From the NCBI GenBank assembly GCA_900073065.1, contig FJOG01000001.1, positions 1,068,430 to 1,132,429 on the forward strand: DNA of 64,000 nt, in the 5' to 3' direction. Below, in pieces: positions 33,374 through 43,086 of this stretch. The stretch comes from Phialocephala subalpina. Taxonomy: Eukaryota; Ascomycota; Leotiomycetes; Helotiales; Mollisiaceae. The position numbers were made by a program, and so were the translations under genes. Below the pieces are notes generated by a model, which was not told the origin of the DNA, searched no databases, and saw only the letters and a list, made by a program, of their open reading frames with translations. Position 1 is the stretch's first letter; every line of letters begins with the position of its first letter.

Positions 33374-34961
33374 TCATAACCCCACCAGGGCCTTGTGGTA
33401 AAAGAATGAATCGGGACGCAGTGCTGCTATCCGTTCAAGGTACACCTTCATGTCATGCGTGCGTAAATCGCCATACACAACTTGCGACAGTTCTATCGAC
33501 CTCGGGCTCATAGCCTTGGTGGCCTTGTCGTCGTCGTTCCCACTCTGGTCGAATAACACGATTGCCCTTCCAATGTTGTACATCTCTGGTCGGCCGAATG
33601 GAAAAGGAGCCAGAGGCTCCGTTTCGACATCGGAGGCACTGTAGATTCGCGATACACCTTGTACGTATTTGCGGTCGGCTCGTGCAACGAAGTCATCGTG
33701 GTTTATGAAAGCCCAAATGACCGGCTCATCCGTACTTAGATTGTTGCGCCAAGAGAAGGCTGGAGGCGCTCCGAAAGTGATGCAACGAATAGGATCCCCT
33801 ACATTCTTAGTTAGTGTTTTGGCCTTAATAAATAAATCTCAATCCAAAAGTGGGACATTGCCAGGTACACATTACCCAGAGATTGTGTTTGTCGAAAGTG
33901 CGCGGCGAGGAGAGCAGCCACCGCCCCACCAGCTGAGTGTCCCGTGAATAAAACACCGTTGATCGGTTTGGACGACAATTTGATCTCACGCACTATCGGA
34001 TTCTTTATCGTCAAGGCTACATCAAGAAACCCCTCAGGCGCTTTGGCATCTTCCAAGTCGGAGATAAGCTACGGCGTGTCAATAACCATTCTTGAACCAA
34101 AGCCTATAATTGACAAACTCACCTCCGACACATCAGTAGGTTCGCCACTTTTGCCTCTAGTCCATTCGATTGGCGACGCTGTACCTCTCACTGCGATGAC
34201 AAGCTTTCCTCTATCCTGGTTGAGTCGCATCAACTTCGCTTTGAAACCTCCTGCTGCCGGTCCATTGTACTCAATGTCGGCTCCAGTGTCGGTTCCCAAG
34301 ATGTAGTCGCTGTCCGGACGAGTTATCCCTGGGATTTCTATCTTCTCTTTCCTTTCATAGATCCTTTCAGCGCAGTCGGCGGCAAGATACACAAGCTGGA
34401 GTGCTTCGGGATTACTAGACCGCATCAGATTGGCAAATCAAGCATATCATAATGTGTCACATACCGTGCCCACCTGTACCAGTCTTCGAAAAGGCTCGCA
34501 TTCATGTATCCTTCGCAGCGCCGCTTGATTCGATCTACAACACCTTCTTCCTGATCATTGAGTGGCTCTGGAACAATATTAGCTTTAGGAACCGAACAGT
34601 GAAGTTCGGTCAACGTACTTCTTGCAATCACTTTGTGCAACAGAGAGTCAAGTGCGTAATGGAGCTCAGGCAGTCTTATTGGAGCTTCCTTCGGATATGC
34701 AGTAGACTGTGAAAGAAGATTGTTGGTTGCAGGAGCAGAACCTGGCGTTGGAGACGTATCTTGCGTTGAAGAGCCTGTGACACCAAACATGAATTTGATA
34801 CTGCGCTTGATTCGGACCGTACGCGGCTCCTTTTGACCTTGCGCTGAAGTGGGGTCTTGGTCTGGAGAGGGGTCTTGTTGTGCAGAGCCGCCGACGAGTT
34901 GACGGATACTGGACTTGAAACGAACTGATCCTGACTTGACGCGTTCCACAAGGTCTGACAT
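33374..34961 (-). CDS. Class 3 lipase-like protein, 468 aa
   Basis: Four exons by phase: 34465-34961, 34123-34414, 33876-34068 and 33374-33798, with introns of 50, 54 and 77 nt (donors GTATGT, GTGAGT, GTAATG). The joined length is 1407 nt. The first 160 residues are basic and Ser/Gln/Pro-rich. Then follows an alpha/beta hydrolase of the fungal lipase (class 3) type: LVIAVRGTAS, the nucleophile elbow GHSAGGAVAALLAAHF (Ser about residue 306), the Asp region INHDDFVARAD and a likely catalytic His in THDMKVYLERI. No signal peptide is seen, so it is probably intracellular. The substrate is expected to be acylglycerol or phospholipid. Alternative translation through the first intron would stop at once, which supports splicing. 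Confidence 0.8.
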
Positions 34962-35612
34962 TCTGAATATATGTTTCGATCAGTGTGATCGATACTTGAT
35001 CTGCGATGTTGATGTTATGAAAGAGCAAAAGTCAAAGAATGGTGGGTGTTCTGTTGTTGATGTTGAAAAGAAGAAACGCAGTGTCGAACAGAAATTTCGT
35101 AGATCTTGAGGAAGGTGAAAAGGATGGGGGTGTAAACAACCAAATTGGGAAACCACAGCCACCTCTCACCTTCGCCTTCTCGATTCAACCTCGCCAGCAT
35201 TAAATGATGCATCGAAGCGAAGCCTGATTCGTTCTTGCCGCTGCCTTCAAGAACAACTTCCCTTGGGACGGCCAGCTTTCTCAGTCGCAAAGTGCTCGCT
35301 TTCAGCTGAATCGGCAAGGGAGCAGACCTTCTCAAAACGATAACGCGGATAGGAAGTGGCAAGCAGTTGTTCGAGAAGTTGAAAGTATCACCATCTCATT
35401 GAGTTGCACTGCACCGGTATCCCAACTCATGAGGGACATTATGAAATCCATTTCTCCCAAACTTGCCAGGGCTGCCTTCCACCACAGTCTTTCGTGCGAA
35501 AGTCCCACAGATACTGGGATATTCATCTTCCCTCCAGTCAGCCAAGTAGGAGAACACGAGACTTCTATTCCTTTATACCAGACAAGAGAATGGTGGAGGA
35601 TGCACGGTAGTT
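34962..35612. other. Intergenic; no supported gene
   Basis: Upstream of the lipase. A minus-strand frame of 201 codons (35332-35937) crosses into the TIR element that starts at 35613 and has no known motif, so it was not accepted as a gene. Confidence 0.35.
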
Positions 35613-36232
35613 CTGTAGGACGCCATTCATCGGACGCCACATCCCATGGAAAAATTAACAAAACCCATGGAAACCAATAAAATCGATGGAATGCGTCACG
35701 TTCCATGAGTAATTTCCGACGAATTTTTAAAGTTTGTAAAGGCTGATTTGGCGCGAACTTAATAAGGGGGCCGGACCTCGCCACCCCTTGTGATAACTCA
35801 AGACTACTATACTGAACTGGCGAGGTAAAGAAAAGTAATTGATATTGCGTATCTCTTAGAATCTGAGGCATAGGAAGAAGAGAGAGAAAGGGAGGGAAAC
35901 CAGCTGCACACCCGAAACTAGCTGCCTGATTAGTCAAGCTATAATATGGCTATTCGCGGTCACAGTCATAATCCACTAGATCTGATATAATTAATTAAAT
36001 ATAAATCTTTATTTATTGTATAGAAGTATATAATACTTTATAAAGTAATATATAATTCTATAAATTATATTTAAATCTATAAGATACCTTATAATTTGAT
36101 CGGTATATATCTTTATATACTTTAATATTTTACTCACTTAAATTCATAAGAAATCCTTGATGAAATGCATTGTGTTTCATGGAATAGTAGTAATCCGATG
36201 GAATTGGGTGTCCGATGAATGGCGTCCTACAG
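35613..36232. mobile_element. 620-bp element with perfect 23-bp terminal inverted repeats
   Basis: The left end (35613-35635, starting CTGTAGGACGCCATTC) and the right end (36210-36232, ending GGCGTCCTACAG) are exact reverse complements over 23 bases. Similarity continues weakly inwards (cccatgg/ttccatcgg). If the TA inside each end (35616-35617 and 36228-36229) is the target duplication, the core TIR is GGACGCCATTCATCGGAC. The interior includes an AT-rich stretch at 35960-36130. There is no transposase frame. It is a MITE-like element. The perfect TIRs suggest that it is younger, or less exposed to RIP, than the others. Confidence 0.75.
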
Positions 36233-36742
36233 TTCAGTCCGCATCGAATGCGAATACGAACCTGCCCTCTTTCTTGGCCGCGTCCAAGCCCCAAAAATAA
36301 CCTTGGAAGACGTCGTCGCATAAGCAAGGCTTGACCTATCGACTTCCCCCACCAAGTAGTCAAGGCCAACAATCCAAACCATTGGCTCTTCGATATGAAA
36401 GCAATTTCATTGTGGACCGGGACCGAAATGTTGCAGAAAGATGTTGAAGGTTCGACGTCGCTGTTGTGAAATGCCGATGCGGATTTTAATCAGCTTAAGC
36501 CCGAGCGAGAGCGGCCCGAGAGGGGCATTCTATGCTGTCTTTGCTGAATCTTTTCATATAAGATGCATATGAGAAAGCTTATATATTTAATGGTGAGTTC
36601 AGCTTCGAAGGGCCTCTTTCTATCTACAAGTCCTTTTTCAAATTCGGTCCTTCCTCAACCAGCCTCGTGACAACCACGTGAAACACTTCAACTTCAACTT
36701 TGACAACAAACAAGAAACGAGATACCAAATAACAACGCCAAC
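36233..36742. other. Promoter region of dienelactone hydrolase
   Basis: Upstream of the hydrolase. A minus-strand frame at 36130-36372 shows no motif and overlaps the TIR element. Nothing else was seen. Confidence 0.3.
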
Positions 36743-37767
36743 ATGACTTGCGAAGCCTGTCAAACCATCCCACCCGTCGTAGTCAACGACTACCAAACCA
36801 AAGGCGAATGGAAAGAAGTCGCCGGCCTCAAAACCTGTACCTCCCCCTTCCCTCTTCCCTTTCCTTCCCTTCAACCCCACTAACACAACCCAGACATCAC
36901 CGGTCCACTCACCTCAAAAAAAGCCATAATTGACATCTACGACGTCTTCGGTCTTGCCTCGCAGACTCTACAAGGAGCCGATCTTTTGGCTGCCGCAGTC
37001 GGAGCCATCGTGTTAGTCCCGGACTTTCTCAAAGGTCAAGTAGCGAAGGAAGAATGGTTCACAACGCAAGAAATGTCGGAAGAGAAAGCGGCATTTTTCA
37101 AGATCCTTGCGTTGGATGAGAATGCTAAGAAGTTGACGGATTTTTTGGAGGTTGCGAAGGGGGAGTACAGTGGTGTTGAGAGCTGGGGTGCTTTTGGGTT
37201 GTGTTGGGGTGGGAAGGTGAGTTTCTGAATTGGGAAGAGGAGGGGAAGAGGAGTGATGCTGATGAGGAGGTGTAGATTGCGGTGTTGGCTTCGCAGCCTG
37301 GAACGAGTTTCAAGGTTTCTGGTCAGGTTCATCCTGGGTGAGTCAATTCTGCGAACGTGAGTGAGAACGAGAATGCTGATTCTCTGAAGACGACTTGATG
37401 TCGAAGATGCCAAGAAGCTCAACATCCCACACATCGTCCTTGCTTCTAATGGTGAAGACAAGAAGGTGGTTGATCAATACCACGAGGTTCTGGTTGGTGA
37501 AGGCAAACCAGGTGTGGTCGAATACTACGGAAATATGCATCATGGATGGAGTGAGTTAATTTTTGTTTTTGACTCGTGGATCGTGCAATCGTTATGAATA
37601 CCACATGTGCTGATGTATACAGTGGGAGCGAGAGCGAAGTTACATGAAGAGGAGAACTTGAAGGAGTATGAGAGAGGGTGAGTTTGTTGTTCCTCGTTGA
37701 GAGTCTATGTGATTGACGGTTACGCAGATACAACCAATTGGCTGCCTACTTCAGCAAGTACCTTTGA
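36743..37767 (+). CDS. Dienelactone hydrolase family protein, 244 aa, six exons
   Basis: Exons 36743-36836, 36894-37216, 37276-37337, 37390-37550, 37623-37677 and 37728-37767 join in phase (735 nt). Introns are 50-72 nt with GTGAGT-type donors. The protein starts MTCEACQTIPPVV, then TKGEWKEVAG. It has the nucleophile Cys in GLCWGGK (about residue 135), DVEDAKKLNIPHIVLAS before the expected acidic residue, and the catalytic His in MHHGW (about 211), ending AAYFSKYL. The Cys-His-Asp triad marks the dienelactone hydrolase (DLH) family, alpha/beta hydrolases that open lactone rings in catechol degradation. Many fungal members are cytosolic with unknown natural substrates. The short first and last exons are typical of this family in ascomycetes. 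Confidence 0.85.
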
Positions 37768-38070
37768 AAATGTCAACGATACGAAATCAGTCTTTCCATT
37801 GAGCGACGAGTGCCGGCGAAACACTTAGAGCAATGCATTCTCGACTTCAAGGACTTTCACTTTCACAATTTCACGTGAATGGGAATGAGATTACAGTTTT
37901 TGACCAAATTATTGACATTCATTTATAGAAACAACTCACTGGAAGCTGTTAGATAACTTATCTTTACACAAGCAGGAGTAAATACGGATATCGCTTACCT
38001 TTACAAACTGAAAAGCAAGCCCTGCCGGACTTACCTCCTTCCTTGGACTTACCCTTCTCGGACTTATCAC
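37768..38070. other. Short convergent intergenic region
   Basis: About 300 bases between the 3' ends of the dienelactone hydrolase (+) and the TEX30/KANL3-like gene (-). No feature was seen. Confidence 0.4.
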
Positions 38071-39201
38071 TTACCTCTTCTTAATCAACTCTCCATCCTC
38101 TAGCGCCATCCACTCCATCCACTGCGACCGTCCAGTGAAATTATCACCTTTCCATCCCACCACCACCTCCGTCCTCTCCAGATCCCTCTTATGCTCAACC
38201 CTATTCCACTCCGCAGAAATCTGTCCAATCACCTCCGTAATATCCAGACGCTTCTGCTCCGGCGAGAACAATAACGCGTGGTCCCCCTCCTCCACCTTCA
38301 TCGACCACGAACGAGCCTTCATCTTCTTGCGGAGAGGGTGCAATATGATTTCAGGACAGCGCTCGTCGGCGTCTCCGACGATGAAGAGCACGTAGATTTC
38401 GGGTCTGAGAACAAGGAGCGGTTCTGGAAGCAATTCATCTAAGCCCCTAGTGATCGTTACGGTGTAACAAATCAGCTTTTTGACGTTGTCGTTGTTACAA
38501 GAAGCATTCGCAGCAGCTAGGGCACCAAAGGAACGACCACCGAGTGTGGGTGCACCATAAATACTTTCCAGGGATCGGAAGGTAGCAGCACAATGATTGG
38601 CAGTCTCTGTCTCTTTAGCTTTTTTGTCAGAGGAGAAACAGAGATCGGATTGCGTGCGTGCCCAGCCGAGGTTGAAACCAACCAGCGGAGGGGTATCGAA
38701 ATCAGAGCCTCGACCGTGGGTGATGATCATATCTGGAGCCGGAGAGGGAGTCGGGAATGGTGGTGGAGAGACGGTCAAAGGAGAGACGTCTAGGGAATCA
38801 ACGTACGCTTGGTACCTTTCGAAGACTTCGAGCTGGGCTTCCCATTTCTCAACTGTGGTTCGGTAGGCAGACATACGGACATTTCTCCATTGGTCGTGTA
38901 ATTGTGTAGAAGTCACGACGTCTTGGTTGTAGAACTAGTTCGTGTGGTAGCCCATGGCGCTATTCAAGTCTCTAGCTTTGAGCTGTGTGGGTTGTCGAGG
39001 TACAGTTGGTTCGATGGGAACGATGGGAGCTGAGCCAGAGTGAACAGTCTCAGCTGGACCCGGGGGTCCACTAGCGGAGACTTTTGATATCGACGATTTG
39101 GCCGTTGTCGTGGATGGGAGTGAGGAAACCTTCGCGGACGACGGGGACGGAGGGTGGGGAGAGCATTTTCGAGATGATGGCTGCGTCGGTGATCCATGGG
39201 A
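38071..39201 (-). pseudogene. TEX30/KANL3-type alpha/beta hydrolase gene with an in-frame TAG
   Basis: One minus-strand frame runs from an acceptor (AATCCCAG, intron 39202-39250) at 39201 to the stop at 38071, broken only by TAG at 38935-38937. The N-terminal part is Ser/Thr/Pro-rich (SPHPPSPSSAKVSS, then GPPGPAE and VPRQPTQLKARD), as in fungal nuclear members. After the stop come RTTVEKWEAQLEVFERYQAYV, MIITHGRGSD, the nucleophile elbow GGRSFGALAAA, VGDADERCP (acid) and EEGDHALLF (His). This is the hydrolase-like domain of the TEX30/KANL3 group, usually a dispensable or regulatory alpha/beta hydrolase. The stop could come from CAG by one C to T change. Alternatively translation may start at an internal codon downstream (the first Met of the second part is MSAYRTT), giving a shorter product. 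An upstream exon beyond 39251 is likely but its start was not found. Confidence 0.6.
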
Positions 39202-39250
39202 CTGGGATTTTGGGTATCATCTTAAGCCGATTGGGGAGGGGAGTACTTAC

Positions 39251-39682
39251 TGAGTGTCTGAAAAGTAGATTGAGAATGTGAGGCTATGGAGCTTGGAGTT
39301 CAAGATCTGCTTCGTGAAGACAGGTGAGGTACCGTGGCGAATGTCGAAAGTGAGTTAATGAGAAGAATGGCATTGTCAAATTGAGGGCGTTCTGTTGTAC
39401 AACTCAGTCTTGTTTTGTTCTACTACAGTGCTTCTTTGAAGTCCTTGATGACGTGAAAGGCTCGCTTAATTTGCCGATAAAGGGGCTTTCTCGAGGACTT
39501 CAAGAAACCGAGCTCCCCTCATCGCTTGACAAGGCAAAAAAAAAAAATTTAAATTAAAATAAAAAATTAAAATAAAATAAATTTTTTTTTTTTTTTGGAA
39601 ATCGCCAGAAGCTAGGGAAGAAAAAATTAAAAAGCAAAAAAATATTTCTATTTTTCATTACCAAGGGTTTCTAGTAGGACTC
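39251..39682. other. Intergenic with A- and T-runs
   Basis: Contains the probable upstream exon and promoter of the hydrolase gene. An A-run, an A/T-only stretch and a T-run (39536-39596) follow just before the next TIR element. Confidence 0.35.
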
Positions 39683-39684
39683 TA

Positions 39685-40150
39685 CTCGGGCTAAAAGCTT
39701 ATGTATCCAATGTGGGGCAAATAAGCGAAAAAACAATCAAAACTCACGAAAAACGACTATTTTGCGATTATAATAACTCTTCGAATAATGTAAACTTTAA
39801 GAATTTTTCTACGTGAAATTTGCTTACATAATTACAAGCTATTACAAAATATAATTATATTTTTGATTAAAGGCGTTAACTTAAATGTTTAATAGTCACA
39901 AGATTTTACACTCGAATTTTATAATATATCGCTAAAATCAATTATAAACTACCCTCTTTTATCTTATAAACAAGCCACAATAATTTAATAAAGTCACTCG
40001 AAAAAAAAGGAGGAAGACTCGTATTGTTAGCTTCAAAGATATCCCGCCTTTTTAAAAGATTTGAGAGCTATTACGTGGGTTGAATTTTGAAAATACTATA
40101 TTTCACATATTATTCTCGGTAAAATCGGACACATGAGCTTTTAGCCCGAG
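39685..40150. mobile_element. 466-bp TIR element flanked by TA
   Basis: CTCGGGCTAAAAGCT at 39685-39699 and AGCTTTTAGCCCGAG at 40136-40150 are exact inverted repeats, each flanked by TA (39683-39684 and 40151-40152). The repeat continues inwards with three transitions (cttatgtatccaat against ctcatgtgtccgat), two of them of the CpA to TpA kind produced by RIP. The interior is AT-rich and noncoding. It is a third MITE-like element, unrelated in end sequence to the other two. Confidence 0.68.
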
Positions 40151-40152
40151 TA

Positions 40153-40920
40153 CGCCCTAGCAAGATAGTTGGCCAAGTAATCATTTCTGGTACTGGGTTG
40201 AGAAAATAGTGCTGATTTAAATATATGCGACCCTGACTTGAGTCGGTGGGTCCAGTGCTTCTGACTGGTCGACTCGGCATCTTTGTCTTTCAATTATCCG
40301 ATCAACTGTAACGCGGGGATGTGATCAAAGATTCACTGCTATCTTATAAATTCACGTGACCCGTGGGAAATGAATATATCTGCGAGCCCTGGGGCATTTG
40401 CTGCCAGACCAACGAGAAAACATGTTGTCAATTAGGTTACAGAAGTTTTATAAAGAATATTTCATGAAGATGACTTGCCTAAATGGAAAGTCCTCGAGTT
40501 CTCCGGTGGGCGTGAACTTCGGAGGACTTTTCTTCGGATACATAGAGTACGGGACACCTAGTCTAGTTGAAAACAAATAATTCTTGACAGCAGACATCCA
40601 AGTCTTTGGTCCGTTGAATTAACCTCAAGCATAATGAGTTTTATTGGGTCTGCCAAACCATTCCGGCGTTCAGACGAGACTCTCCGCCAAACATGAAACG
40701 AAGCAATTCTTGACCGTGAACGATCTTCCTTTGGTGTTCTCTAGCTACTCACCTTCTGGCGCAAGATTTATGAATTAAATATACATCCTCGCTTGATATA
40801 ATAATATTGAATTCGTTATACCATGAGATGCTTTATTATTTCAAGATTCGTTATTCATCAACCTAGTTTGAACAGTCGAAAATGAAACAGCTCGCTCAAA
40901 ATTAGATGAGGATTCTCAGC
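40153..40920. other. Intergenic, 3' flank of HET gene
   Basis: Ordinary sequence. A 60-codon frame at 40398-40580 has no motif. It marks the border between the repeat-rich left part and the gene-dense right part. Confidence 0.35.
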
Positions 40921-43086
40921 TCATATGAGAACCACAAATTGTCGACTGCGGTCGTAGACTATACGTGCATCCTCAATGTGTCCAACGCCAACTCTCTCAA
41001 ACACAATACCTGAAGTGCGCTGATTGGGTACCTCAGATACCAAGAGGGCATAGTGAATAGGTGCTGGTCGTCCCGGATCTGTCCAGCGAGAATAAGTTGG
41101 AAGCAGCCAGAAGTTCGAAGGCTGCACATCTACAAGATCAAAAGTAAATGCACCCTCAATTTCTTTTCCATTTTTACCAGAGATCCTGATGCAGGTTTGG
41201 CGTACAGCCTTCTCGCAAGCCATACACTTGTCGTATTCTTTGACTTGGGGCTCAGAGCAATATATAATTTTGGAGGCGCGGATGAGCACAGCTGAAAGCA
41301 GCAGAGCTTTTCGAGGCGGAAGCCCAATTGGTTGATAGAACTGTACTTTCAGAAGCTCCAGGTCGGTATCCTTTGGGTGGAAAATATGGGCAAGGCTATG
41401 AACATGCATATCTGCGAAGTCAAGAGAGCCATCTAGAGCAGCCCATGACCATGATGGCGCGCGAAATAGAGGTGGCTTCTTTAAGTAGTCCCCATTTTCT
41501 GCATGCCATAGAAGACTTGAGACGAATAACGGAGTTCCGGCCAACGAATGCCAATGCCCCTCGTGATACTCGTCCCCTGTTAGTTTTCCCAGCTCCATCG
41601 ACAACGAAAGCAGAGCTGGAAGTTTGTCGCTAAACTTCGTAAGACCACACTTGCTGAAGTAACGAATGGTATTGGCCCACCAACTGTAGTAATCCGCTCT
41701 AGAGAAAGGCTCCTGAGGAGGTACTTTGACCAAGTGAGGCATACGACCTGGGCCCAAGAAGTCTCCAAGCATGCAGCAAAGGAGCGACCTGGTCGGAATC
41801 TCCAGTTCCAAAATAGATCTAGGATCCGATCGATCCTGCCCCATAAGAAACTTATCACACTCCCAATACATTTGGTCCTCGGCAAAATGTATAGTTCGCC
41901 GCGAAAATAAATGTTCTTGAAGAACCCAGGCTCGGGAATTGAGAGGACCCTGGAACATTCGTTGAGCGGCATCCTCATCTGCAATCCCAAGATACATGTG
42001 ACCTTTTGCTCCATCGTCTTTCTGACACGGAAGACGTACTAGTTCTTGGGGCTTTCGACACACAAACAAACCACCTGATCCATCAGCTGAGGAAGATGCA
42101 GCAATGGTCAGATAAGCTCCTTCGTATACAGCTGCCATTCGACCCGCTTCTCGAAGCCAATCATCCTCATCATCCTGTATTATGCACAGCGAGTCTACCC
42201 ACAAGTAACGCAATCCAAGTTTGCGTACAATGAATACAGCGTCCTGTACCGTCTTTGGGAGTTCCATGATCTTCAGAGCATTCTCACGCTGTTTCAAACA
42301 AGCTTTTGTAGTTCGGCAATGAGAGCTGCCTCCCCAACAATGACTCAGGGCAACGTATTGTGCGGCCATCTCATCTGAATTGACCAGGCGTACTGTTCCT
42401 GTCGAGTTTCCCACATCGATCACTCTTGTCGGAAGAGGAGATGTGTGCTTGATCTTGGCACCAGAGATAGAGTACCAACATCTTGGGTGTGATTTGTTAC
42501 ATGTAGTGATCCAGTCCTTGATATTTTGGATGCTCTTGTCTGATCTGGGGTCCGCAACTGGACGATATGGAATATGTCTTGATGCGAAGGTACCTGCAAT
42601 TAAGTGTATTAGCTCCTTGATTTTAAAGAGAAAGAGTAGGATTCTCTGCGACATTACTAGAATATTCCACATACCTTCTTCGGCAAAAAGAGTGAGTTTC
42701 ACAGCAGGCTTATCGGACTCAGGAAAATACATCCACAAATTTTCAAGTCCCCCTTTCAAATCCTCACACTTGTATACTTGAATGCAACTTCCAGCAGGCA
42801 TTGGCATTGGCTGCTTCACCAGCTGCCTTTGGATTAGGCTACAAACAGGGCATCGAGCCTCATTTGATTTGATCTCGGATATCTTCAGGGTGATAGGGGA
42901 GTTTGAGACCACTGCCTTGATCCAATCCATTTGATCCAGTCCGCCGTAATTATGCCTCAGTGAAATACTGGGAGACTTTAGGAGGGCGCCCAGAGTCATT
43001 TTTCCGCATGCATCACAAATCTCATCAGGTGGCTCCAGAACAACTCCCATACAGGGCTCGCATGCATCTTGAAGGGTTTCTTTCAT
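40921..43086 (-). CDS. Intact HET-domain protein, about 694 aa
   Basis: The frame is open for 721 codons, but 42594-42674 has the marks of an intron (donor GTATGT, branch GCTAATAC, acceptor TTGCAG) whose 81 nt happen to be stop-free. Splicing gives FAEEGTFASRHIPYRPV and 694 residues. The N-terminus has paired cysteines (CEPC, CDAC, CPVC) that may bind a metal. The HET domain follows: YVALSHCWGG (about 217), RYLWVDSLCIIQDDEDDW (about 266), YEGAYLTIAAS, and NSRAWVLQEHLFSRRTIHF (about 357). The C-terminal part has PSWSWAALDG (about 516), usual for this group. HET proteins trigger heterokaryon incompatibility or related immune-like cell death; the partner of this one is unknown. It is the only uninterrupted HET gene of three in the window. 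Confidence 0.85.
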   Translation of the reverse strand: MKETLQDACEPCMGVVLEPPDEICDACGKMTLGALLKSPSISLRHNYGGLDQMDWIKAVVSNSPITLKISEIKSNEARCPVCSLIQRQLVKQPMPMPAGSCIQVYKCEDLKGGLENLWMYFPESDKPAVKLTLFAEEGMWNILVMSQRILLFLFKIKELIHLIAGTFASRHIPYRPVADPRSDKSIQNIKDWITTCNKSHPRCWYSISGAKIKHTSPLPTRVIDVGNSTGTVRLVNSDEMAAQYVALSHCWGGSSHCRTTKACLKQRENALKIMELPKTVQDAVFIVRKLGLRYLWVDSLCIIQDDEDDWLREAGRMAAVYEGAYLTIAASSSADGSGGLFVCRKPQELVRLPCQKDDGAKGHMYLGIADEDAAQRMFQGPLNSRAWVLQEHLFSRRTIHFAEDQMYWECDKFLMGQDRSDPRSILELEIPTRSLLCCMLGDFLGPGRMPHLVKVPPQEPFSRADYYSWWANTIRYFSKCGLTKFSDKLPALLSLSMELGKLTGDEYHEGHWHSLAGTPLFVSSLLWHAENGDYLKKPPLFRAPSWSWAALDGSLDFADMHVHSLAHIFHPKDTDLELLKVQFYQPIGLPPRKALLLSAVLIRASKIIYCSEPQVKEYDKCMACEKAVRQTCIRISGKNGKEIEGAFTFDLVDVQPSNFWLLPTYSRWTDPGRPAPIHYALLVSEVPNQRTSGIVFERVGVGHIEDARIVYDRSRQFVVLI

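Noticed and set aside
34415..34464. Apparent frameshift in the lipase gene
   Set aside because: A 50-nt intron with GTATGT donor and CTAG acceptor joins the two parts in phase, so no frameshift is needed.
35332..35937. 201-codon open frame on the minus strand
   Set aside because: It crosses into the 620-bp TIR element at 35613 and has no known motif; openness is likely chance.
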